NCBI GenBank assembly: GCA_038326995.1
Contig: JBBQKP010000230.1
Span: 1 to 5,093, forward strand
Length of the DNA: 5,093 nt
Direction: 5' to 3'
Source of the DNA: JBBQKP01 sp038326995
GTDB taxonomy: Bacteria; Planctomycetota; Phycisphaerae; Tepidisphaerales; Tepidisphaeraceae
Part shown: positions 1 through 5,093 of the stretch, piece by piece
Layout: each line of letters begins with the position of its first letter
Numbering within the stretch: the first letter of the stretch is position 1
Notes under the pieces: model-generated
Told to the model about the DNA's origin: nothing
The model's database searches: none
What the model saw: only the letters and a program-made list of their open reading frames with translations
Position numbers and translations under genes: made by a program

Positions 1-2
1 TC

Positions 3-89
3 GAAATCATCTGGGCGTACGCCGATCGGCATCCGGAGGTCGATCATAGGCCGCGTCCGATTCGGGCCGCATTTAGGCATAAACGTTAG
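3..89 (+). CDS. Possible C-terminal tail of an upstream gene (partial)
   Basis: An open frame enters from the left edge and stops at TAG (87-89), giving about 28 residues. It reads like a tail with a Tyr-Ala-Asp-Arg-His-Pro-Glu stretch followed by a basic end (Arg-His-Lys-Arg). The third codon positions in the first half are GC-rich, as in the genuine genes further right, which weakly favours coding. The piece is too short to name a family, and another plus frame stays open to about base 145. It would converge on the small minus-strand gene at 183-314. It may equally be non-coding sequence. Confidence 0.25.
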   Translation, partial: EIIWAYADRHPEVDHRPRPIRAAFRHKR

Positions 90-109
90 CACATCAGCGC
101 AATGCGGCG

Positions 110-132
110 AAACAGCGATCCAGTCGCGGTTT
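110..132. terminator. Imperfect stem-loop, possible terminator between converging genes
   Basis: Bases 110-113 (aaac) can pair with 129-132 (gttt), and 115-118 (gcga) with 124-127 (tcgc), with one A-G mismatch between them and a five-base loop (tccag). The plus-strand 3' arm runs into a short T tract (130-133). The position, between a possible plus-strand gene end at 89 and the minus-strand stop at 183, suits a terminator. The stem is short and mismatched, so this is a weak candidate. Confidence 0.25.
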
Positions 133-182
133 TACAGCTGCTGATTGTAGAGGGCCGGACACAACGAACAGAAATGAAATGC

Positions 183-314
183 TCACTTGGCCTTGGGCTT
201 ACATGAGCCCTTCGTGCCGGGCTTTTTGCCAGGCGTGGGTTCGTATCCCTTCCAGCATCGACTTCCCTTTTTTTTCGGCTCGGCTTTTGTTTTTGTAGCG
301 GTTTTCTTGGCCAT
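183..314 (-). CDS. Small lysine-rich protein with RCWKGYEP motif, function unknown
   Basis: This is a 43-residue minus-strand gene with ATG at 314-312 and TGA at 185-183. The N-terminal half (residues 1-18) is almost all Lys, Ala, Thr and Pro and is very basic. The C-terminal half is a distinct module: Arg19-Cys20-Trp21-Lys22-Gly23-Tyr24-Glu25-Pro26, then Pro-Gly-Lys-Lys-Pro, then Gly-Ser-Cys38-Lys-Pro, ending in lysines. The two cysteines, the tryptophan and the spaced glycines suggest a small fold or a metal/disulfide knuckle on a basic tail. There is no signal peptide or membrane segment. From memory, similar RCW-x-GYEP-x-PG-x-K-x(4)-GSC modules recur in uncharacterised small bacterial and viral proteins; this was not checked. 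A GGAAGA ribosome binding site lies seven bases upstream. The gene points away from the heme oxygenase operon, so a shared role is not implied. Nucleic-acid binding is possible from the charge, but that is a guess. Confidence 0.7.
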   Translation of the reverse strand: MAKKTATKTKAEPKKKGSRCWKGYEPTPGKKPGTKGSCKPKAK

Positions 315-321
315 ATTCGTA

Positions 322-327
322 TCTTCC
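322..327 (-). promoter_or_regulatory. Ribosome binding site of the small RCWKGYEP gene
   Basis: On the minus strand this reads GGAAGA, with seven bases between it and the ATG at 314. This matches the seven-base spacing seen for the heme oxygenase, phytochrome and response regulator starts. It is the main support, besides the motif, that this short frame is translated, and it fixes the start. Confidence 0.55.
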
Positions 328-544
328 GTTCTTTAAACGTGATTGAGAACTAACGAGTGTAGGAGTTTGCCCACGTCACAGTCGCTCAGTTGTTTCCCGA
401 CGGCCCTGTACGACAGGTCGATACAACGGCCTTGCGCGTTCCCTCCTGCCAACAAAACTCGCTGCTTGCGGTATGCTTCAATAAGCCGATTTCAACAGGA
501 GCGGCTTGCTCACTGCTGACCCGTGCTCGTCAGAACTGCGTACC

Positions 545-550
545 AGAAGG
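545..550 (+). promoter_or_regulatory. Ribosome binding site of the heme oxygenase gene
   Basis: AGAAGG sits seven bases before the ATG at 558. It decides the start in favour of 558 over the in-frame TTG at 390, which would add 56 residues with no counterpart in the heme oxygenase family. Confidence 0.65.
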
Positions 551-557
551 CAGCCAA

Positions 558-1148
558 ATGAACGTTGAAAAAGCACCTGCTCCGACGACTGTCCTTACCC
601 GACTCAGGGCCGAGACACGGGCGGAGCACGACGCGATCGAGAACGTTCTTGATCTGACGAGTGAATCGCTCACGCTCGATGCGTATCGACGTGTCCTCGA
701 AGGTTTCTACGGGTTTTATAAGCCGCTCGAGGCCGGGCTGTTGAACGTCGGCGGGTGGAAGGAGCGTGGGCTTGATCTGGCAGAGCGGCGAAAGACGCAT
801 CTGCTGGAAACCGATTTGCACTACTTTGGCGTGAACGATCTCGACAAGCTGCCGATCTGCACGGACCTGCCGCCGCACGGCACGGTTGCCGCCGCGTTCG
901 GTTGTATCTATGTGCTGGAAGGATCAACACTCGGCGGGCAGATCATCAGCCAAAAGATTCGAAACCATATTAGTGTTTTTCCCGATACCGGGGGCAGGTT
1001 CTTTCACGGATACGATAGAGTCACTTCCCTGATGTGGCAGGCGTTCCGAGCCTCAAGCGCGTCCTGCGTAAAACCTGGCGACGAAGATGAAGTAGTATTC
1101 GCCGCGAAAGAGACGTTCTTAAAGCTGCATCAATGGATGAGCAGTTGA
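558..1148 (+). CDS. bphO: Biliverdin-producing heme oxygenase (BphO type)
   Basis: This 196-residue soluble protein should cleave heme with oxygen and reductant to biliverdin, CO and iron, supplying the chromophore for the phytochrome encoded next. The length fits bacterial heme oxygenases. His24, in the first helix (Arg-Ala-Glu-His-Asp-Ala-Ile-Glu), is the expected proximal heme ligand. The distal helix carries the family signature Tyr118-Val-Leu-Glu-Gly-Ser-Thr-Leu-Gly-Gly-Gln128, whose glycines pack over the heme. The C-terminal part (Phe-Phe-His-Gly-Tyr, then a final helix ending Leu-His-Gln-Trp-Met) also follows the bphO-type pattern. The ATG at 558 was chosen because of AGAAGG upstream and because family similarity begins shortly after it. 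The stop lies 11 bases before the phytochrome start and overlaps that gene's Shine-Dalgarno sequence, so the two are probably translationally coupled. No key residue appears to be missing. The family assignment is firm; isomer specificity (presumably IX-alpha) is inferred. Confidence 0.93.
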   Translation: MNVEKAPAPTTVLTRLRAETRAEHDAIENVLDLTSESLTLDAYRRVLEGFYGFYKPLEAGLLNVGGWKERGLDLAERRKTHLLETDLHYFGVNDLDKLPICTDLPPHGTVAAAFGCIYVLEGSTLGGQIISQKIRNHISVFPDTGGRFFHGYDRVTSLMWQAFRASSASCVKPGDEDEVVFAAKETFLKLHQWMSS

Positions 1149-1159
1149 GGGGATAACCG

Positions 1160-3505
1160 ATGAGCACAACAGACCAGGTTGCACTTCCCCCGTGGGCTGA
1201 TCAGCCGTACAGCGTTAAGCGGCACGGCGTATCGATCACCAATTGCGACACCGAGCCTGTGCAAACGCCCGGTTGTGTGTTGTCGCACGGGGCCGTGCTT
1301 GTTCTAAGGCCGACGGACCTGACCATTCTGCAGGCGAGCGAGAACACCGACCGGCTTCTGGGCCACTCTGCCTCAACACTGCTGAACAAGTCAATTGGCT
1401 CCGCCATCGGACCGGACGGGGAAGCGACGCTGAAAGCGTTCCTGGCGACCGAGCCGACAGACCGCAACCCGCTCTATGTATTTACGCTCCCGGCCCGGGG
1501 GGACGTGCCGCCGCTGGACGTGACGGCGCACACTTTCGATGGCGTGGCGGTCGTCGAGTTCGAGGCCACCGGACGCACCGGGGCCGGCGAACCGGACTAC
1601 TACGCTTTGGTGAAAAAGACTGTCACAAGGCTGCAAACGGCGCGAACACTCCGGGAGTTCTGCGACCTGACCGCCGACGAGTTTCGGACGCTCACAGGTC
1701 TGGACCGGGTGATGATCTACAAGTTCCATGCCGACGGTCACGGCGAGGTGTTTGCCGAGAGCAAGCGGGAAGACCTCGACCCGTGGCTCGGGCTGCACTA
1801 CCCGGCCGAGGACATCCCCAAGCCGGCGCGCGAGATGTTCAAACAAATCTGGATTCGCCCGGTGCCGGACGTGTCGGGCGAATTGGCGGAGCTCGTCCCG
1901 CTAGTTAACCCCGACACCGGTAAGCCTCTATTGATGACGTATTGCGCGTTGCGCGGCGCGTCGGTGATGTATACGGAATATCTGAAGAACATGAAGGTGA
2001 CGGCCGCGCTTACGCTGGCGATCCGCAGCGGCGGCGAACTCTGGGGGCTGATAAACGGGCATCATTACGACGGGCCGAAGTTCGTGCCTTATCAAGTACG
2101 CGCGGCTTGTGAGTTTCTGGCGCAGGTGGTCTCGCTTCAACACCAGGCGGCCGAGGATCGCGAACATCTTGTCTATCGACTCAAGCTCGACGGCACGCAC
2201 CAGCAACTCGTCGCGCAGGCGGCGCAAGACGGCGGTCTTGCGACGATGACCGACGGCCGGCCGACGCTGCTCGACGGCATCGCCGCAGGTGGGGCGGCGA
2301 TCTATCACCATAATCGCTGGTGGCGCGTAGGAAACACGCCGACCGAAGCCGAACTCGAAACCTTGGGCGAGTGGCTCAACGACCGCCCGGAATTCGACAC
2401 GCCCAACCAACCGCTTTACGCAACCGATGCGCTCTCTCGTGATTATCCCCCGGCTTCAGCATTCGCCGACGTCGCCAGCGGACTGCTCGCCACGCCCCTC
2501 TCGCGCACCAACCGAAACGTCATGCTCTGGTTTCGCCCCGAGATCACGCAAATAGTCAACTGGGGCGGCAACCCGCACGACAAGCCCACCGTCCTCGGCC
2601 CGAACGGGCCGCGGCTCAGTCCGCGTCGCAGCTTCGAATTGTTCCAGGAATCCGTACGCGGGCGATCTGCGCCTTGGCTTACGGTCGAACTCGACGCCGC
2701 CTCACGATTAAGGATGTTGGTGATGGAGCTCGTCGTCAGCCGGGCCGAGCGATTGGCGGATCTGAATGCCGATCTGACCCGATCAAACGAAGAGCTCGAC
2801 GCCTTCGCCTATGTCGCGTCGCACGATTTGAAAGAGCCACTTCGCGGGATGCACAAGTACGCCCACCAGCTGCTCGAAGACGCGGCCGGTCGAGACGAAG
2901 AGCATCGCAAGAAGCTCGACGCGCTGATGCGGCTGACCGTCCGGATGGACAGCCTGCTTGATTCGCTGTTGCATTTTTCGCGAGTGGGCCGTGTGACGCT
3001 GCAGACCGAAGACACGGATCTGAACGAGGTCGTGAATGAGTCGATCGAAATGGTCGACGCCCGGCGAACAGAAGGGCCGACAGAGATCGCGGTGCCCCGG
3101 GCGCTTCCGCACGCGCGGTGCGATCGGGTGCGCTGTCGCGAGATTTTTGTGAACCTCTTGTCCAACGCATTGAAGTACAACGACAAGGCGCAGAAACGGG
3201 TCGAAGTCGGCTTCATTGCCCCGGGCGAAAACCATCCCAGGCACGACTTCCCCGAAGGTTCGTCCGACGTCACGATTTTTTATGTGAAGGACAACGGCAT
3301 AGGCATCCCCGCACGGCATTTCGATCAGGTCTTCAAGATGTTCAAACGCCTTCACGGCCGCGACGAATTCGGCGGCGGAACCGGCGCGGGGCTGACCATC
3401 GTTCAGAAGTTGGTCGAACGCCACAACGGCCGGGTCTGGCTCGACTCGACACCGGGCGAAGGTTCGACGTTTTATTTCACCCTCTCTGGCGGGAAGGGAT
3501 CCTGA
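1160..3505 (+). CDS. bphP: Bacteriophytochrome, biliverdin-binding red/far-red sensor histidine kinase
   Basis: This 781-residue protein has the classic order PAS (about 25-135), GAF (about 150-325), PHY (about 335-515), helical linker (516-545), HisKA (546-612) and HATPase_c (about 655-776). Cys29, in Thr-Asn-Cys-Asp-x-Glu-Pro near the N-terminus, is the expected biliverdin attachment site, as in bacteriophytochromes rather than plant or Cph1-type proteins. The GAF domain keeps Asp218-Ile-Pro, Tyr187, Arg265, Tyr274 and His301. The PHY tongue keeps Pro488-Arg-x-Ser-Phe492 and the Trp468-Gly-Gly motif. Kinase motifs are intact: His555 in Ser-His-Asp-Leu-Lys-Glu-Pro, the N box (Asn665-Leu-Leu-Ser-Asn669), Asp711-Asn-Gly-Ile-Gly-Ile-Pro, and Gly740-Thr-Gly-Ala-Gly-Leu. 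The oddity is the pocket segment Leu-Arg-Gly-Ala-Ser-Val-Met-Tyr271, where most phytochromes have Ser-Pro-x-His. The start ATG has GAGGGG seven bases upstream. It is a cytoplasmic dimer by family knowledge. The likely phosphate acceptors are the two receiver domains encoded directly downstream. Confidence 0.96.
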   Translation: MSTTDQVALPPWADQPYSVKRHGVSITNCDTEPVQTPGCVLSHGAVLVLRPTDLTILQASENTDRLLGHSASTLLNKSIGSAIGPDGEATLKAFLATEPTDRNPLYVFTLPARGDVPPLDVTAHTFDGVAVVEFEATGRTGAGEPDYYALVKKTVTRLQTARTLREFCDLTADEFRTLTGLDRVMIYKFHADGHGEVFAESKREDLDPWLGLHYPAEDIPKPAREMFKQIWIRPVPDVSGELAELVPLVNPDTGKPLLMTYCALRGASVMYTEYLKNMKVTAALTLAIRSGGELWGLINGHHYDGPKFVPYQVRAACEFLAQVVSLQHQAAEDREHLVYRLKLDGTHQQLVAQAAQDGGLATMTDGRPTLLDGIAAGGAAIYHHNRWWRVGNTPTEAELETLGEWLNDRPEFDTPNQPLYATDALSRDYPPASAFADVASGLLATPLSRTNRNVMLWFRPEITQIVNWGGNPHDKPTVLGPNGPRLSPRRSFELFQESVRGRSAPWLTVELDAASRLRMLVMELVVSRAERLADLNADLTRSNEELDAFAYVASHDLKEPLRGMHKYAHQLLEDAAGRDEEHRKKLDALMRLTVRMDSLLDSLLHFSRVGRVTLQTEDTDLNEVVNESIEMVDARRTEGPTEIAVPRALPHARCDRVRCREIFVNLLSNALKYNDKAQKRVEVGFIAPGENHPRHDFPEGSSDVTIFYVKDNGIGIPARHFDQVFKMFKRLHGRDEFGGGTGAGLTIVQKLVERHNGRVWLDSTPGEGSTFYFTLSGGKGS

Positions 3506-3506
3506 C

Positions 3507-3953
3507 ATGACAGGAAATAAACAAACCGGAGGTATCCTAGTCGTGGTCGAAGACTCTGACGAGGACTTCGATACCGTTGCCGAGGCCGTCAAACGCTCTG
3601 AACTGTCGATCGAAGTGCGGCGGGCGACGACCGGCGAGGCCGGGCTTGCACTGCTTCGCGAAGTCGCTTCTGACCGCCCGGTGATCGTGCTCATGGACCT
3701 GAACACGCCCGGCACCGACGGACGCGATGCGTTGACAGTCATGAAGTCGGAAGCGGCGATTATGTCAGTCCCAGTGATCATATTCAGCACATCAGCCAAC
3801 CCCAAGGACGTTGGTTTCTGCTATGCTGCGGGTGCCAACGCCTATCACGTCAAGCCGGTCCGGTATCCGGATCATCTGCAACTAATCGTTGACCTTGTTC
3901 GCTACTGGTTCAGCCGGGTCACGTTGGTTAATTCTGGAGGCTCCGACCTATGA
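3507..3953 (+). CDS. Single-domain response regulator, Rcp1-like, phytochrome partner
   Basis: This 148-residue protein is a lone receiver (REC) domain with no DNA-binding or enzymatic output. The acidic pair is Glu15-Asp16, the phosphoacceptor is Asp64 (Leu-Met-Asp-Leu-Asn), the switch residue is Ser94 or Thr95, and the conserved lysine is Lys116 (Val-Lys-Pro). Features such as Asp-Ser-Asp-Glu-Asp-Phe after the acidic pair, Pro-Gly-Thr-Asp-Gly-Arg after the phosphosite, Cys-Tyr-Ala-Ala-Gly-Ala-Asn, and the C-terminal Tyr-Trp-Phe are those of regulators that sit beside phytochrome kinases. Its start is one base after the phytochrome stop, with AAGGGA seven bases upstream inside the kinase gene, so the two are surely co-expressed. 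By family knowledge it accepts phosphate from His555 of the kinase and acts through protein-protein contacts or as a phosphate shuttle or sink. Thr67 stands where leucine is more usual in Leu-Asn-Leu-Pro-Gly; the effect is unknown. Confidence 0.93.
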   Translation: MTGNKQTGGILVVVEDSDEDFDTVAEAVKRSELSIEVRRATTGEAGLALLREVASDRPVIVLMDLNTPGTDGRDALTVMKSEAAIMSVPVIIFSTSANPKDVGFCYAAGANAYHVKPVRYPDHLQLIVDLVRYWFSRVTLVNSGGSDL

Positions 3954-5093
3954 AACCCGCAATCACTAACTCATCGGTTTCGGCGTGTCGGGTCGTCATC
4001 ATCGAAGACAGCTCGGAAGACATCGCCGAGATTCGTCGGCTGTTGTTACAGGGATCGGATAAAAGATATCAGTTCGTCGAAGCGGAAACCGGCGCCGCGG
4101 GCGTGCGTGCGATTCTTGACCAATCTATTGGCCCGACCGATTGCGTGGTGCTGGATTACACACTGCCCGACATGGACGCGATGGAAGTCCTGGCGGCCGT
4201 CATCGGCCCCGGCGGACTCGCCGTCTGCCCGGTGGTGGTGCTGACCGGCACGGCAGGCCCGGAGCACGGCCCGGCCGTATTGAGAGCCGGCGCGCAGGAC
4301 TTCATCGGCAAAAGCTGGATGTCGGCCGCGAGCCTGACGCGTGCGGTGGAAAACGCCGTCGAACGCTGGACGATGACGCGCGAGCTGCAAGCCGGCAAGA
4401 CCGCCCTCCAAGCCAGCGAGGCGCAGCTGAAATTAGCTGTCGAAGTCGCCGGGCTGGGCGTGAACAGGATCGATTACACGACCAACACCATCGTGCTCGA
4501 CACGATCGCCGCGGCACTGTTCGGCCTGCAAGCCAACGTGCCCTTGCCGCGCTCGGTCGTCCACGCCACCTTCCACCCCGACGACAAGGACGAAATATTT
4601 CGGCTCATGAACCAGTCCCTGGATTCGACCTGCGGCGGCACGTTCAGCATGGAACACCGCGTCATTCATACGGACGGCTCGGTCCATTGGTTGTCGGTCA
4701 AGAAGCAGGTGATCTTTGCGGAAACCGCCGGCGTTCGACGCCCGGTCAGCAGTGTGTTGGCGGCGGTGGACGTCACCGGCCGAAAAGTAGCCGAGGCCGA
4801 CAGAATGCGTCTGTTCCAGCAGGCCGAGGGGGAGCGAACGCGACTGGCCGACGTGTTCCGGCATGCCCCGGCATTCATGTGTGTGTTACGCGGGCCGGAC
4901 CACGTCTTCGAGCTGGCGAACGAACAGTACGACCAACTTGTCGGGCACCGCCAACTCGTGGGTCGAACCGTTCATGAAACGTTCCCCGACATCAAGGGGC
5001 AGGGCTTCATCGAATTGCTCGACACCGTGTACGCGACCGGCGAGCCATTCATCGGGTCTGGCGTCCGCTTGTTGTTTTCGCAGAAGCCCGACC
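3950..5093 (+). CDS. REC-PAS-PAS signalling protein, probable hybrid sensor kinase (3' end missing)
   Basis: The gene starts at the ATG that overlaps the previous stop (ATGA, 3950-3953), with GGAGG at 3936-3940, and runs off the right edge after 381 complete codons. Residues 13-125 are a full receiver domain: Glu19-Asp20, phosphoacceptor Asp69 (Val-Leu-Asp-Tyr), Thr99 and Lys121. A short helix (about 128-160) leads into a PAS domain (about 160-283) with Leu-Phe-Gly-Leu, His209-Pro-Asp-Asp, Asp242-Gly-Ser and the closing Asp274-Val-Thr-Gly-Arg-Lys. A second PAS begins near 300 (His-Ala-Pro-Ala-Phe-Met, then Phe-Glu-Leu-Ala-Asn) and is cut by the window end. This N-terminal REC then PAS arrangement usually precedes further PAS domains and a HisKA or HWE kinase, so a kinase C-terminus is expected but not seen; a GGDEF or phosphatase output is also possible. 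There is no signal peptide or membrane segment, so it is probably cytoplasmic. Tight coupling suggests that its receiver takes signal from the phytochrome kinase or the small regulator. Confidence 0.9.
   Translation, partial: MKPAITNSSVSACRVVIIEDSSEDIAEIRRLLLQGSDKRYQFVEAETGAAGVRAILDQSIGPTDCVVLDYTLPDMDAMEVLAAVIGPGGLAVCPVVVLTGTAGPEHGPAVLRAGAQDFIGKSWMSAASLTRAVENAVERWTMTRELQAGKTALQASEAQLKLAVEVAGLGVNRIDYTTNTIVLDTIAAALFGLQANVPLPRSVVHATFHPDDKDEIFRLMNQSLDSTCGGTFSMEHRVIHTDGSVHWLSVKKQVIFAETAGVRRPVSSVLAAVDVTGRKVAEADRMRLFQQAEGERTRLADVFRHAPAFMCVLRGPDHVFELANEQYDQLVGHRQLVGRTVHETFPDIKGQGFIELLDTVYATGEPFIGSGVRLLFSQKPD

Larger units (their letters stand above)
315..557. other. Divergent intergenic region upstream of the phytochrome operon
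   Basis: These 243 bases separate two divergently oriented genes and so should contain promoters for both. No convincing -35/-10 pair, ECF-type promoter or operator could be identified by eye. A weak inverted repeat (aagccg at 483-488 against cggctt at 502-507, 13-base loop) and another (ctgac 516-520 against gtcag 529-533) lie just upstream of the heme oxygenase ribosome binding site and could form leader structure. From a TTG at 390 the plus strand is open in frame with the heme oxygenase, but the encoded residues are unlike the family and no Shine-Dalgarno sequence precedes that TTG, so it is treated as untranslated. Confidence 0.5.

Noticed and set aside
21..30. A perfect 10-base palindrome (gccgatcggc)
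   Set aside because: Such short GC-rich palindromes are common by chance, and no second copy or nearby promoter gives it a role.
1..80. A minus-strand frame starting at ATG 80-78 and running off the left edge
   Set aside because: It has no ribosome binding site, only about 26 residues and no recognisable motif; it overlaps the equally weak plus-strand tail.
347..377. An ECF-like GAAC...CGTC pair upstream of the operon
   Set aside because: The gap between the two elements is about 22-23 bases, too long for the usual 16-17, and neither element is a full match.
2783..3805. A 340-codon open frame on the minus strand opposite the phytochrome kinase region and the response regulator
   Set aside because: It lies wholly antisense to two genes with complete, recognisable motifs. 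Its product shows no recognisable domain, and long antisense frames are expected in GC-rich coding DNA.
4141..4977. A 278-codon plus-strand frame within the REC-PAS-PAS gene
   Set aside because: Its translation is dominated by Arg, Gly and Pro without domains, which is typical of an out-of-frame reading. The frame starting at 3950 gives an intact receiver and PAS motifs across the same bases.

Overview
The window carries a compact, same-strand light-sensing operon from a GC-rich bacterium, plus one small divergent gene. The operon order is heme oxygenase (558-1148), bacteriophytochrome histidine kinase (1160-3505), single-domain response regulator (3507-3953), then a REC-PAS-PAS sensor protein (3950 to beyond the right edge). 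The species cannot be fixed from the sequence. The GC-rich third codon positions, Shine-Dalgarno use, biliverdin-type phytochrome and REC/PAS-rich signalling suggest an environmental, probably Gram-negative bacterium. A planctomycete or alphaproteobacterium-like source is plausible, but this is only inference.

Left part (1-557): bases 3-89 may be the tail of a gene that begins outside the window (weak). Bases 110-132 form an imperfect stem-loop that could be a terminator. Bases 183-314 on the minus strand encode a 43-residue lysine-rich protein with a distinctive Cys-Trp-Gly-Tyr motif and its own ribosome binding site. The 243 bases between it and the heme oxygenase start form a divergent intergenic region that should hold promoters for both sides, although no convincing promoter boxes could be seen.

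Right part (558-5093): the four genes are separated by 11 bases, by 1 base and by an ATGA overlap, and each start has a Shine-Dalgarno sequence, so co-transcription and translational coupling are very likely. The heme oxygenase should convert heme to biliverdin. The phytochrome should bind biliverdin through Cys29 and change its kinase activity with red/far-red light. Its His555 phosphate should go to Asp64 of the small regulator, and possibly also to Asp69 of the receiver domain on the fourth protein, giving a branched or multi-step relay.

The most interesting point is in the phytochrome. The nearly invariant chromophore-pocket histidine (His260 in the Deinococcus numbering, recalled from memory) is a tyrosine here (Tyr271), with several neighbouring pocket changes, while the attachment cysteine, the DIP aspartate, the second histidine and the PRxSF tongue are intact.
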